Origin: an uncultured Neglectibacter sp.
GTDB lineage: Bacteria > Bacillota > Clostridia > Oscillospirales > Acutalibacteraceae
NCBI GenBank assembly: GCA_947647615.1
Contig: CANSKS010000017.1
Span: forward strand, 1-49,557
Length of the DNA stretch: 49,557 nucleotides
Direction: 5' to 3'
Shown here in pieces: positions 14,908-23,936 of the stretch (position 1 is its first letter; each line of letters opens with the position of its first letter). A program made the translations under genes and the position numbers. The notes under the pieces were generated by a model. The model had not been told where the DNA came from. It made no database searches and saw only the letters and a program-made list of their open reading frames with translations.

Positions 14908-16535
14908 AAGTTTTGGTCATTAACGGGAGTCCAAAAGGCAGAAACAGCAATACCTACCGGCTGACAAAGTCCTTTTTGGAGGGCCTGCGAGAGGAGGAAG
15001 GATCCCTTGACCTGGAGGAACTGGCGGTAAACGAGCTTGTTGTGAAGCCATGTTTGGGCTGCTTTTCCTGCTGGAACAAAACGCCTGGGAAATGCTGCCT
15101 TTGCGACGACATGACCCAGGTGCTGGAAAAGCTGCTGTGGGCGGATGTGACCATTTGGAGCTTTCCCCTTTATTATTTCGCTGTTCCCGGCGGCCTGAAA
15201 AATTTGATCGACCGCCAGCTTCCCTTGGTGCTCCCCTTTATGCAGCAGGCTGAGACTGCACCCGGGGGCAGCCATCCTTCCCGATATGACAGAAGCGGGC
15301 AAAAAACAGTGGTCATTTCCACCTGTGGATTTTATACGGCGGAAGGGAATTATGACGGAGTGGTGAATCTCTTTGACCACCTTTGCGGCAAGGGACAGTA
15401 TACCTCCATTTTCTGCGGCCAGGGAGAACTGTTCCGGGTGCCGGAGCTGCGGGGGCGTACAGAGGCGTATTTGGCCCGGGTAAGGCAGGCGGGCAAAGAA
15501 TATGCCAAAGGAGGAATTTTGCCGGAAACGCAGGAGGCTTTAAAGCAGCTGCTGTTCCCCCGGGAGGTCTTTGAGGAAATGGCGGACGCCAGCTGGGGGA
15601 TAGATCAAAATGCCGGGGAGAAGCAACGGGAATCCCTGGCTTTTACCAGGCAAATGGCGGCTCTTTACCAAAAAGAAAGCTGGCCCGGCCGGGACCTGGT
15701 GCTGGAAATGTATTATACCGATAAGGAAGAGCGTTACCAGGTGGTGTTGGGCCGGGAAGGCAGCAAGGTCCTCACAGATACCCTCTTAAAGGCTACCACC
15801 ACGGTGGAAACGCCTTTTTCCGTATGGAAGGCCATCGCTTCCGGGGAACTTCGCGGGGATGAGGCTCTGATGCAGCACCAATACAGGGTGACGGGGGACT
15901 TTGACCTGATGCTCCATTGGGACGAGTATTTTGGAGGCGTCGGGGCTTCCCAGGAGGAGCAGAAAAAAGCCCTGCAAGAGGGAATAGCCGGGCCGGCAAA
16001 AAAAGCCAGCTTTTGTTGCCTGCTGTTCCCCTGGGTCGTGTTTTGGGTGAGCGCGGCCATCTCCCCCTTCTGGGGAGGCCTTTGCAGTCTGGCGGCTTGT
16101 GGACTGAGCCCCTTACTGTTTTATCAAAACCGGAAGACTTTTTTCGATGTGCTTTCCGGCGGGCTGGTAACCGGTTTTTCTGCGGCGCTGCTGCTGGGAG
16201 CTCCGGTGCGCGCGGCTCTTCCGTTATCCTACCTTGCCTTCGGAGTTATGTGGATTACCACATGTCTTAAAAAGGTTCCTCTTACCGCCCGTTATTCTAT
16301 GGAAGAGTACGGCGGGGAACAGGCCTTTTTAAACCCCATTTTTTTGAAAACCAACCGCATTTTGACATTGCTGTGGGGTATTTTGTACCTGCTGACGCCC
16401 ATTTGGACTTATGTGCTGCTGGGCACCCCTGCCGCCGGATGGAGCGGCGCCTTAAATTCCGTTTTCCCCATCCTTTTCGGGATTTTTACCGCCTGGTTCC
16501 AGAAATGGTACCCCGCCAAGGTAGCCGGGGGCTGA
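14904..16535 (+). CDS. NAD(P)H-dependent flavoprotein fused to SCP2-like and membrane domains
   Basis: 543 residues starting at the ATG at 14904, with GGGGAGG in front and translational coupling to padR. Residues 1-190 are a flavodoxin-like NADPH:FMN reductase domain ('MKVLVINGSPKGRNSNTYRL', 'KPCLGCFSCWNKTPGKCCLC', 'WSFPLYYFAVPGGLKNLIDR'). Residues about 245-350 look like an SCP2 sterol-carrier-like lipid-binding domain ('TTVETPFSVWKAIASGELRG'). Residues about 365-535 contain five or six hydrophobic segments. The full three-part architecture suggests a membrane-anchored reductase acting on a hydrophobic compound, perhaps a quinone or xenobiotic that also induces PadR. This is inference. Confidence 0.82.
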   Translation: MKVLVINGSPKGRNSNTYRLTKSFLEGLREEEGSLDLEELAVNELVVKPCLGCFSCWNKTPGKCCLCDDMTQVLEKLLWADVTIWSFPLYYFAVPGGLKNLIDRQLPLVLPFMQQAETAPGGSHPSRYDRSGQKTVVISTCGFYTAEGNYDGVVNLFDHLCGKGQYTSIFCGQGELFRVPELRGRTEAYLARVRQAGKEYAKGGILPETQEALKQLLFPREVFEEMADASWGIDQNAGEKQRESLAFTRQMAALYQKESWPGRDLVLEMYYTDKEERYQVVLGREGSKVLTDTLLKATTTVETPFSVWKAIASGELRGDEALMQHQYRVTGDFDLMLHWDEYFGGVGASQEEQKKALQEGIAGPAKKASFCCLLFPWVVFWVSAAISPFWGGLCSLAACGLSPLLFYQNRKTFFDVLSGGLVTGFSAALLLGAPVRAALPLSYLAFGVMWITTCLKKVPLTARYSMEEYGGEQAFLNPIFLKTNRILTLLWGILYLLTPIWTYVLLGTPAAGWSGALNSVFPILFGIFTAWFQKWYPAKVAGG

Positions 16536-16680
16536 TCTTCGAAACCGGCAGGGGAATACCGCCAAAACGCCGCTCGTTCTCAATGAGCCCCGCCTTTTTG
16601 AGACGGCAGATCAGGCCGTGAAGCCGCGCTTATTTATATAATGACTATATCTGAATAGTATATTTGGTATAACATTTCAC

Positions 16681-16709
16681 TTGACTTTTTGAGGCTCCCA
16701 AAGTACTAT
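16681..16709 (+). promoter_or_regulatory. Promoter of the GntR-type regulator
   Basis: -35 TTGACT (16681-16686), 17-base spacer, and -10 TACTAT (16704-16709), located 70 bases before the start codon. The spacer contains an imperfect GAGGCTCCC symmetry but no clear operator. Confidence 0.65.
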
Positions 16710-16779
16710 AGCTTTAAAACAGCCTGTTTCAGGAGATGGAGACAGGGCAGAAATACGGGAGAAATTTGGGAGACTAGAT

Positions 16780-17892
16780 ATGGGAACGGAAAAGCCGGGC
16801 TTTTTGCACGAGCAGATATATCAGGATTTGCTGGCGGAAATTCGAACAAAAAAATTGACCATCGGCGACAGGCTGCCTTCGGAATTGGAGCTTGCGCAGC
16901 AGTACGGCGTTAGCCGTATCACCAGTAAAAAGGCCTTAAATAATTTATGCGAAAAGGGTTATGTGGAACGCCGTCCTGGCCGGGGCACTTTTCTTGTGGC
17001 GGACGATGACATGCTGCCGGCTTTGGAAGAAAAGGCGGCCGGGCCGGTTTGGCATCCCCGTCGGAAACTGGTGGGCCTTGTGATGGAAAGAGTATCTTCG
17101 GGTTTTGGAGGAGACCTGCTGCTGGGGATCGAACAAAAGCTTTCGGCTTTGGGCTATGACCTTGTGGTGAAGTTTTCTTATTCCAATTCCGATTTGGAAA
17201 GGATCGCGATTGAACAGCTGCAAGCCGCAGGAGTATTGGGGATTATTATCATGTGTGTTTATAACGAGATCTATAATCCTTTGCTGCTGCGCATGTACAC
17301 CGATGCTTTCCCTCTGGTGGTGATCGACAGAGAGCTAAAAGGACTTTCTATCCCCTTTGTGGGTACAGACAACCGTGCAGCCGCCCGGGAGCTGGCCGAT
17401 GAGCTTTTTCGGCGTGGGCACAAAAAAATTGCTTTTGTCAGCGTGGAGGGCAGCCTAATGGGTTCTACCGTTCAAAGCCGCTTGGAGGGCTTAATGGAAA
17501 GCTTTGCAGCTCACCACCAGAATTTTAGCCGGGAAGAGGTATTGCTTACGATTCCCCGAAATTTTTTGGCGGATGACACCGAGTATTCAGAGAAAAACCA
17601 GAAAATTATCTGCCGGTTTTTGGAAAAACACCCAGAGGTTACGGGTTTTTTGGCTGTTTCTTATTACCTGACGAATCAACTTACCCATGCTGCTACCCAG
17701 TTAGGCAGAGAAATCGAAATTGCCGGTTTCGACCGCCCTGCTCCTGTAAAAAAGGGGAAGCCTCCGCTTTATGTCGTGCAGGATCAACATAGAATGGGGG
17801 AAACGGCGGTGGAATATCTCGATTGCTTAATCGAAAAGAAAGGGACACCGCCTCGCACAACTTATGTAGATTACCTTTTGCTGGGGAAATAA
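16780..17892 (+). CDS. GntR-type regulator with LacI-like sugar-sensing domain
   Basis: 370 residues. The N-terminal winged helix of the GntR family covers residues about 5-75 ('LHEQIYQDLLAEIRTKKLTI', 'GDRLPSELELAQQYGVSRIT', 'GYVERRPGRGTFLV'). The rest is a periplasmic-binding-protein-like fold of the LacI/AraR kind ('LVGLVMERVSSGFGGDLLLG', 'VVIDRELKGLSIPFVGTDNR', 'FRRGHKKIAFVSVEG'). This AraR-like architecture usually represses sugar genes and lets go on binding the sugar. The next operon encodes a sugar importer and an alpha-mannosidase whose promoter carries long palindromes. It is therefore the likely repressor of that operon. Confidence 0.9.
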   Translation: MGTEKPGFLHEQIYQDLLAEIRTKKLTIGDRLPSELELAQQYGVSRITSKKALNNLCEKGYVERRPGRGTFLVADDDMLPALEEKAAGPVWHPRRKLVGLVMERVSSGFGGDLLLGIEQKLSALGYDLVVKFSYSNSDLERIAIEQLQAAGVLGIIIMCVYNEIYNPLLLRMYTDAFPLVVIDRELKGLSIPFVGTDNRAAARELADELFRRGHKKIAFVSVEGSLMGSTVQSRLEGLMESFAAHHQNFSREEVLLTIPRNFLADDTEYSEKNQKIICRFLEKHPEVTGFLAVSYYLTNQLTHAATQLGREIEIAGFDRPAPVKKGKPPLYVVQDQHRMGETAVEYLDCLIEKKGTPPRTTYVDYLLLGK

Positions 17893-17929
17893 TGCTATCC
17901 CGTTCCGTCATACCAGGCAAAACGAACAA

Positions 17930-17961
17930 CAGCATAGCCGCTTAGGCTATGCTGCTTTTTT
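17930..17961 (+). terminator. Rho-independent terminator after the regulator
   Basis: CAGCATAGCC (17930-17939) pairs with GGCTATGCTG (17945-17954) around a 5-base loop, followed by CTTTTTT. Confidence 0.88.
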
Positions 17962-18029
17962 ATGCCTTTTTCTCCCGAAGCAGAAAGGTGGCAAAATGGA
18001 TATTTATTTTGAGATTTCTAAAAACAATG

Positions 18030-18058
18030 TTGACAATATGCCTTTCTCATGGTATAGT
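18030..18058 (+). promoter_or_regulatory. Promoter of the sugar ABC transporter operon
   Basis: -35 TTGACA (18030-18035), 17-base spacer, and -10 TATAGT (18053-18058). The spacer and the bases after the -10 box form the arms of an 18-bp palindrome, so a bound regulator would cover the promoter completely. Confidence 0.85.
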
Positions 18059-18102
18059 ACATGAGAAAGGCATATTGATATATTTTTATATATATCAATA
18101 TG
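18034..18102. repeat. Two overlapping long palindromes (operator candidates)
   Basis: Palindrome 1: CAATATGCCTTTCTCATG (18034-18051) and CATGAGAAAGGCATATTG (18060-18077), 18 bp with an 8-base centre holding the -10 box. Palindrome 2: CATATTGATATAT (18071-18083) and ATATATCAATATG (18090-18102), 13 bp. They share the 18071-18077 arm, so CAATATG occurs three times in alternating orientation. The sites are probably operators for the GntR-type regulator. Palindrome 2 would also be transcribed as a hairpin. Confidence 0.85.
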
Positions 18103-18146
18103 AACCTATCTGACAGAGATATACTCATCAAAAGGAGGAAAACGCT

Positions 18147-19052
18147 ATGCAAGCAAATAAAAGACCTTTTTGGAAGCGTGACGGCTTTATAGGCTACCTA
18201 TTTATTTTACCTTCCCTAATTGGCGCGTCAATTTTTATTATCTACCCATTGATCATGACAGTGTTCTATTCCTTCACCCGCTGGGATGGTGTAAACGATC
18301 CGCAGTGGCTGGGACTCGGAAACTACGTGCGCATGTTCACGGTAGACCCTTCGTTTCCAAAAGCCTTGCAGGCTACTTTCCTCTATGTGTTGATTACGGT
18401 GCCTCTCACCATGGTATTTGGGCTTCTGCTGGCCCTTTTGCTGAATAAGGCTCTGCTGGGTATCAAGGTGTTTCGCACCCTGTTCTACCTGCCCGTGGTG
18501 TTGCCTTCGGTAGCGGCCCTGGTACTTTGGAAATTTATTTATGAACCCAATTATGGGCTGCTGAATCAGGCCCTTGCCCTGCTTGGCATGGAAGGCCGGG
18601 CTTGGCTTACCGATCCAAGTACGGCCATTGGTGCGGTTTCGGCGGTTTCGGTTTGGGGTGTGGGCAGCATGATGATTATCTTTTTAAGCGGCCTTCAGTC
18701 CATTGACGCTCAGCTGTACGAAGCGGCCGATGTAGACGGGGCCAACGGTATTACCAAGTTTTTTAAAATTACCCTTCCCATGATGTCTCCCGTGCTGTTC
18801 CTGCAGCTGATCACCGGGCTCATTAAGGCTTTCCAGGCTTTTAATGAGGTGGCTATTCTCACGCAGAAGCCCAAGGCTAATTACAGTACTTATCTTTTAT
18901 GTTACAGCATTTACGACAATGCCTTCAATAAGCTGAATGGTTACGGTTATGCCATGGCCCAGGTGATGATTCTGTTTGTGATTATCATGATCATGACGTT
19001 CTTTGTATTTCGCTTTTCCAATACATATGTGTACTACGAAAATAACGATTGA
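18147..19052 (+). CDS. Sugar ABC transporter permease 1 (MalF/UgpA type)
   Basis: 301 residues with an excellent AAAGGAGG site before the ATG. Six membrane segments are visible. The permease EAA loop 'YEAADVDGANGITKFFKITL' lies near residue 195, followed by 'PMMSPVLFLQLITGLIKAFQ'. The opening 'GYLFILPSLIGASIFIIYPL' is typical of CUT1 carbohydrate importers for oligosaccharides. It pairs with the next permease and the binding lipoprotein. No ATPase gene is present in the window. CUT1 systems of this kind often share an MsmK-type ATPase encoded elsewhere. Confidence 0.95.
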   Translation: MQANKRPFWKRDGFIGYLFILPSLIGASIFIIYPLIMTVFYSFTRWDGVNDPQWLGLGNYVRMFTVDPSFPKALQATFLYVLITVPLTMVFGLLLALLLNKALLGIKVFRTLFYLPVVLPSVAALVLWKFIYEPNYGLLNQALALLGMEGRAWLTDPSTAIGAVSAVSVWGVGSMMIIFLSGLQSIDAQLYEAADVDGANGITKFFKITLPMMSPVLFLQLITGLIKAFQAFNEVAILTQKPKANYSTYLLCYSIYDNAFNKLNGYGYAMAQVMILFVIIMIMTFFVFRFSNTYVYYENND

Positions 19053-19066
19053 GAGGGGTGTATGTT

Positions 19067-19933
19067 ATGTCCACGGCGACGGTAAGGCCGCGTTCTGCGA
19101 AACAGAAAAAACTGGTGTGGAACATTTTGCGGTTTTTGCTTTTATTAGTCATAGTAGTGCCCATGGTTTTTCCGCTTTTGTGGATGATTACTTCGGCGCT
19201 GAAATCCAATTCTTCGGTGTTGGCCATTCCCCCGGAATGGATTCCTCGAGAATTCCACTGGGAAAATTTTTCCGTTGGTCTTTCGGCTATCGACTTTCTG
19301 CCCCGCTTTTTCAACAGCTTATTTATCACGGTAATGTGCATCATAGGGCAGGTGATCAGCTGCACGCTGGTGGGCTATGGCTTGGCCCGCATCCGGTTCC
19401 CGCTGCGTAAGTTTTGGTTCTATTTCTTCGTGGGAGGTATGATGCTGCCCGGTATGGTGGGGCTGATCCCCGTATACCGCGTTTGGGCGGGTATGGGAGC
19501 TTTGAATACCTATTGGCCGCTGATTGTACCCTCTTTTTTAGGCAGTCCCTTTTACACGTTCCTGATCAGGCAGTTTTTTATGGGAGTGCCGCGCTCCTTT
19601 GACGAAGCGGCAAAAATCGATGGCGCCGGGCACCTGCGCATTCTGTTCCAGGTATTGGTCCCCGTGATAAAGCCCGCCATTGTCACCATTGTTATTATGC
19701 AGTTCCAGGCCACTTGGAATGAGTATTTGAGCCCTCTGCTGTATTTGATCGATTCCGACAAATGGACCCTTTCCTTGGCGGTGGCCTCTTACTCCAGCCT
19801 GTACGCGGTGGAATGGAACAAGTTCATGGCGGCAGACCTGATCTACATGCTGCCCAGCCTGATCATCTTCTTCGTGTGCCAGAAATACTTTATGCAGGGC
19901 CTGGGGTCCCTTACCAATACTGGCATTAAATAA
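19067..19933 (+). CDS. Sugar ABC transporter permease 2 (MalG type)
   Basis: 288 residues from the ATG at 19067, chosen for GAGAGGGG at 19051-19058. An upstream in-frame TTG at 19049 overlaps the previous stop and is less likely. Six membrane segments are visible, with the EAA loop 'FDEAAKIDGAGHLRILFQVL' followed by 'VPVIKPAIVTIVIMQFQATW' and 'NEYLSPLLYL', as in CUT1 MalG-like partners. It forms the channel together with the preceding permease. It is followed by a small GAAA-loop hairpin before the binding-protein gene. Confidence 0.95.
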   Translation: MSTATVRPRSAKQKKLVWNILRFLLLLVIVVPMVFPLLWMITSALKSNSSVLAIPPEWIPREFHWENFSVGLSAIDFLPRFFNSLFITVMCIIGQVISCTLVGYGLARIRFPLRKFWFYFFVGGMMLPGMVGLIPVYRVWAGMGALNTYWPLIVPSFLGSPFYTFLIRQFFMGVPRSFDEAAKIDGAGHLRILFQVLVPVIKPAIVTIVIMQFQATWNEYLSPLLYLIDSDKWTLSLAVASYSSLYAVEWNKFMAADLIYMLPSLIIFFVCQKYFMQGLGSLTNTGIK

Positions 19934-19944
19934 CTTTTGCCGAA

Positions 19945-19962
19945 TACCCGGGAAACCGGGTA
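19945..19962 (+). other. Short stable hairpin between permease and binding-protein genes
   Basis: TACCCGG (19945-19951) and CCGGGTA (19956-19962) pair around a GAAA tetraloop with no T tract. Such hairpins between permease and binding-protein genes can protect the downstream mRNA and raise binding-protein levels (general knowledge applied here as inference). Confidence 0.55.
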
Positions 19963-20003
19963 GGAGATAAATTTTCAGAAATTCCATATTAAGGAGGAAC
20001 ATC

Positions 20004-21401
20004 ATGAACACAAAACGCATTCTCTCGCTGGTTCTGGCGCTGTTGATGGTAGTGTCGCTAGCTGCCTGCAACGGCTCCAGCGAAAGCTCGGCCTCTTCTT
20101 CCACGGCCGATAAGAAGGAATCTTCTTCCGCGGCAGAAAGCAAAACAGAAAGCAGCGCCGAAGAAAGTAAAGCCAGCACCGGCGAAACCACATTGGTTGC
20201 CGGCACCTACGATTTCATGACCTGGGAATCGGAAGATATGAACCAGAAAATTTTAAAATCTTTCGATGCCTTCATGGAAGCCAACCCCGGCGTAGTGGTA
20301 GAGCTTACTGCCGCTCCTTTAAGTGACTACGGCACGAAGCTGAAGACCATGATCGCTTCCGGTACCGCCCCCGACATCTTTATGGTGGGCAACGACTGGA
20401 CCTTGCAGTACGGTTCTACCGGAAACCTTTACGACTGGACAGAATTGGCCCAGGCCGACGGGCTGGAAGCCATGTATTATCCCGGCGTAGTAGATAACTG
20501 GAAGGTAGACGGCCACCTGTATGGGTTCCCCGGCCTGCTGAACACCTACGGTATTTTCTACAATAAAAAGATGTTCGATGACGCCGGTGTGGAATACCCG
20601 AAGAACGGCTGGACTTGGGACGACATGCTGGCCGACGCCAAATCTTTGAAAGCCAGCGCGAATTCTACCTACGGCCTGGTTTGCGGCTGTGCCCTTGACC
20701 CCTTCACCACCGCAACCTACGCGAAATCCAAGGGAGAAGACACCTTTGTGGCAAACATTTCCGGCAACGACCAGGTAACCGTAAGCAATGCCATGAAAGA
20801 GGTCGTTACAAAGATTTCCGCTTCCATTTCCGCGGGCGATGTGAACCCGTATGAATACGATACCGGTAATGTGGCCACGGAATTCATGAGCGGCAAGCTT
20901 CCTATGCTGGCAGCCGGCCAGTGGTATGCCGATGAATTTATCCGCAACGCCCCCGAAGACCTGGATTGGGGATTCGTGGCATGGCCTGTAGGCGATTCCG
21001 CAAAGCCTTCTACCATTTATGACTGTACCGGTTGGGCCGCCAGCGCCAGCATTGAAAACCCCGAAACGGTTTACCAGATCATCAAATACATTCACACCCA
21101 AATGTATATGGAAGTTCTTCCCCAGAACCCGGTTGCTCCTGCTGCAGCCACCGATTACACAGCCGGTTACTACGAGACGCTGAAATCTAAAGGGCATGGG
21201 GATATGGTAGATGCACTGGATTATATGCTGACCTGCAAAGACAAGGTGGCCATTCGGTTCCTGGATGGCTTTGCTTCCGAAACTCAGGTTTACATCGACG
21301 ACCAGTGGGGCGGCATTTTGAACGGTACTTCTCCTATTGAGGATCTTGACAAAATGGCGGAAAACATCAACGCCGCGATAGCATCCTTCTCGGCGGGCTG
21401 A
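20004..21401 (+). CDS. Sugar-binding lipoprotein of ABC transporter
   Basis: 465 residues behind an AAGGAGG site. A signal peptide with lipobox SLAAC gives a lipid-anchored Cys near residue 22. A Ser/Glu/Ala-rich linker of about 40 residues follows, then the class 1 extracellular solute-binding fold ('GTYDFMTWESEDMNQKILKS', 'KTMIASGTAPDIFMVGNDW', 'GFPGLLNTYGIFYNKKMFDD'). It delivers an oligosaccharide to the two permeases encoded upstream. The alpha-mannosidase encoded next suggests a mannoside as ligand, but the sequence does not prove it. Confidence 0.93.
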   Translation: MNTKRILSLVLALLMVVSLAACNGSSESSASSSTADKKESSSAAESKTESSAEESKASTGETTLVAGTYDFMTWESEDMNQKILKSFDAFMEANPGVVVELTAAPLSDYGTKLKTMIASGTAPDIFMVGNDWTLQYGSTGNLYDWTELAQADGLEAMYYPGVVDNWKVDGHLYGFPGLLNTYGIFYNKKMFDDAGVEYPKNGWTWDDMLADAKSLKASANSTYGLVCGCALDPFTTATYAKSKGEDTFVANISGNDQVTVSNAMKEVVTKISASISAGDVNPYEYDTGNVATEFMSGKLPMLAAGQWYADEFIRNAPEDLDWGFVAWPVGDSAKPSTIYDCTGWAASASIENPETVYQIIKYIHTQMYMEVLPQNPVAPAAATDYTAGYYETLKSKGHGDMVDALDYMLTCKDKVAIRFLDGFASETQVYIDDQWGGILNGTSPIEDLDKMAENINAAIASFSAG

Positions 21402-21414
21402 TCTTACAGTTACA

Positions 21415-21454
21415 AAAAGGGGCGGAGGAGCGGTTCTTCGTCCCTTTTCTTTTA
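21415..21454 (+). terminator. Hairpin after the binding-protein gene
   Basis: AAAAGGGGCG (21415-21424) pairs with CGTCCCTTTT (21439-21448) with one mismatch, followed by CTTTTAC. It may be a partial terminator that lowers expression of the mannosidase relative to the transporter. Confidence 0.55.
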
Positions 21455-21488
21455 CTCGAAATTCATTTGCTTAGAAAGGTCTTACATT

Positions 21489-23933
21489 ATGAAAAAAATA
21501 CACATGATAGCCAATGCCCATTTAGACCCGGTTTGGCTGTGGCGTTGGCAAGAAGGCTGTGCCGAGGCCCTTTCTACTTTTCGCACAGCGGCTGAAATGA
21601 CGGATCAATTTGAAGGGTTTGTGTTCAACCATAACGAAAGCGTGCTTTACGAATGGGTAAAAGAGAATGATCCCAGCCTTTTCCAAACCATTCAGGAAAA
21701 GGTAAAGCGGGGACAGTGGCACATTATGGGAGGCTGGTATATTCAACCGGACTGTAATATGCCCAGCGGAGAATCTTTTGTACGCAACATAGAAACCGGT
21801 TTGCGCTTTTTCCGCGAAAATTTTGGAGTGCGCCCCACAACGGCGATCAACTTCGACTCCTTTGGCCATTCCCGCGGCCTGGTACAAATTTTGCGGAAGG
21901 CGGGTTACGACTCCTATTTGGTGTGCCGCCCCCACAAACAGTATTTCGATTTCCCACAACAAGACTTCCTGTTTGAAGGCCTGGATGGCAGTGAAATCCT
22001 GGTGCATCGTTCCGACGAGAATTACAATTCTGTTTGGGGCCATGTGGCAGAAGAACTGAAAGCATTTTTGGAAGATACAAAAGAAGAAAAGGTTTCCCTG
22101 TACCTTTGGGGCGTGGGGGATCATGGCGGCGGGCCTTCCAAGAAAGATCTTGCCGACCTGACGGACCTGCAGCGGGAGGGCTGTGGCTGCCTGTTGCTGC
22201 ACTCTTCTCCGGAAGCCTACTTTGAGGAGCTGCGGGAAACGCAGCCCCAGCTTCCCGTAGTTCGGCATGCGCTGAACCCTGTATCTCCCGGATGCTACAC
22301 TTCGCAGATCCGTGTGAAGCAAAAGCATCGGGAATTGGAGAACGAGCTTTACTCCGCCGAAAAAATGGCGGTGGCGGCTCATCTGGCCTGTGGCGCGCCC
22401 TACCCCAAGGAACGTTTTGAAGAAGCCCAGCGGGACCTGCTTTTCAGTGAGTTTCACGACGCTTTGCCGGGCTCCGCTACCCATGAGGTGGAGGAAGATA
22501 CCCTGCGTCTGCTTGACCATGGCCTGGAATTGATGAGCCGGGAAAAGATGAAATCCTTCTTAGCCCTTTCTGCCGGGGAGCCTCGGGTAATCGACGGTAC
22601 TACGCCGTTACTGTTTTACAACCCGCACCCCTTTGCCGTTGAGGGGGTATTCCGCTGCGAAATGGGGATTCCAAAGCAAAACTGGACCACCGATTTCATG
22701 TATCCCGAGGCAAAGCTGCAAGGGGAGACAGTGCCTACTCAGGCCATTATGGAAACCAGTCACTTCAGCCTGGATTGGCGCAAGAAGGTGGCAGTACAGG
22801 TGAAGCTGCCCCCATTTGCCATGACACGGCTGGATGTATATTGGAAGCCCATAAAGGCCCGGCCCAAGTTTGAAGAGATCGTATCGAAGCCCCTCTACAC
22901 CTTCTCCAACGGGGAACTGGAGGTGGAGATCGATACGGCTACCGGCCTTTTAAGCCGCTGCCTGCGAAAGGGAAAGGTCATTTTAAAGGAAAACAGCTTC
23001 CAGCTGGCCTGCTTTGACGACACCTATAGCCCCTGGGCTTTAAAATCGAAGACCTCCTCGGGCAAGCGAACCTTCCAGCTGCTTTCCCCCCATGCCGGAA
23101 GCGCCTTTTCCGGCATAGAAGATCGGGTGATCCCTTCTGTAAGGGTGATAGAAGACGGCCAGGTAGAAACGGTGGTAGAGTCGGTGTTCGGTCTGGGTGA
23201 TTCCAAGGCTTACCTGCGGTATATCCTTCCGAAGCAGGGCAGTTACTTTGATGTAGAGGTGTTGGTGCAATTTTCGGAAAAACAGCAATATTTAAAGCTG
23301 CTGCTCAACACACCTTTCGAAAACGGCACGTATTTGGGCCAGGTACCCTTTGGCCGCGACAGCCTCCTTTCCGACGGAACCGAAGAAGTATCTCAAAAAT
23401 GGTGCGGGCTAAGCAGCGGAGAAGAGGGGATCGCCGTGATCAACGGCGGAACCTATGGCTCCAGCTGCGAAAAGGGACAGATCGCCCTTACCCTTCTGCG
23501 CTCGGCAGGATACACCGCCTCCGATTTTGTCATGGGGAAAGCTTATAGTGAAGACCGCTTTGCGGAACGTATGGAGCAGGGAGAACGCCGGTTCCGTTTC
23601 CGGGTAAGCGGCCTGGAAGCCATAGATAACCAGGCTCTGGTATTTCAGGAGGCCCCTTACGCACTGGCCTATTGCCCTTCGGGCAAGGGAGAAAAGCCCG
23701 GAAGCTTTATGACAGTGGACGACCCGGAAGTGGTGGTTTCTGCCTTAAAAGCAGCGGAAGACGGCGACGGATATATTCTGCGCCTGTACGAGAGCACTGG
23801 AACCCACCGGAATCCCCGGGTTCAAATTCCCCTTTTGGAGATTGATGAAAAGGTGGAGATCCCGCGGAATTCTGTGGAGACCTTCCGTGTGCGGAAAGGC
23901 CGGTTGGAAAAAGCGCCGCTGATCGAGGAATAA
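21489..23933 (+). CDS. Glycoside hydrolase family 38 alpha-mannosidase
   Basis: 814 residues, cytoplasmic, with no signal peptide. The N-terminal GH38 catalytic domain shows 'NAHLDPVWLWRWQEG' (zinc ligands His and Asp), 'GGWYIQPDCNMPSGESFVRN' and 'INFDSFGHSRGLVQIL' (nucleophile Asp). The zinc-side block 'LYLWGVGDHGGGPSK' follows. The middle helical domain ('SEFHDALPGSATHEVEEDTL') and the large beta-sandwich C-terminal half are complete. The family removes alpha-mannosyl residues from glycans, here presumably from an imported short mannoside. It is last in the transporter operon and closed by a strong terminator. Confidence 0.93.
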   Translation: MKKIHMIANAHLDPVWLWRWQEGCAEALSTFRTAAEMTDQFEGFVFNHNESVLYEWVKENDPSLFQTIQEKVKRGQWHIMGGWYIQPDCNMPSGESFVRNIETGLRFFRENFGVRPTTAINFDSFGHSRGLVQILRKAGYDSYLVCRPHKQYFDFPQQDFLFEGLDGSEILVHRSDENYNSVWGHVAEELKAFLEDTKEEKVSLYLWGVGDHGGGPSKKDLADLTDLQREGCGCLLLHSSPEAYFEELRETQPQLPVVRHALNPVSPGCYTSQIRVKQKHRELENELYSAEKMAVAAHLACGAPYPKERFEEAQRDLLFSEFHDALPGSATHEVEEDTLRLLDHGLELMSREKMKSFLALSAGEPRVIDGTTPLLFYNPHPFAVEGVFRCEMGIPKQNWTTDFMYPEAKLQGETVPTQAIMETSHFSLDWRKKVAVQVKLPPFAMTRLDVYWKPIKARPKFEEIVSKPLYTFSNGELEVEIDTATGLLSRCLRKGKVILKENSFQLACFDDTYSPWALKSKTSSGKRTFQLLSPHAGSAFSGIEDRVIPSVRVIEDGQVETVVESVFGLGDSKAYLRYILPKQGSYFDVEVLVQFSEKQQYLKLLLNTPFENGTYLGQVPFGRDSLLSDGTEEVSQKWCGLSSGEEGIAVINGGTYGSSCEKGQIALTLLRSAGYTASDFVMGKAYSEDRFAERMEQGERRFRFRVSGLEAIDNQALVFQEAPYALAYCPSGKGEKPGSFMTVDDPEVVVSALKAAEDGDGYILRLYESTGTHRNPRVQIPLLEIDEKVEIPRNSVETFRVRKGRLEKAPLIEE

Positions 23934-23936
23934 ACG

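Noticed and set aside
16540-16640. Minus-strand frame reading LHGLICRLKKAGLIENERR
   Set aside because: About 30 codons look like the winged-helix part of some lost gene, but there is no start, no end block and no neighbouring match; could be chance.
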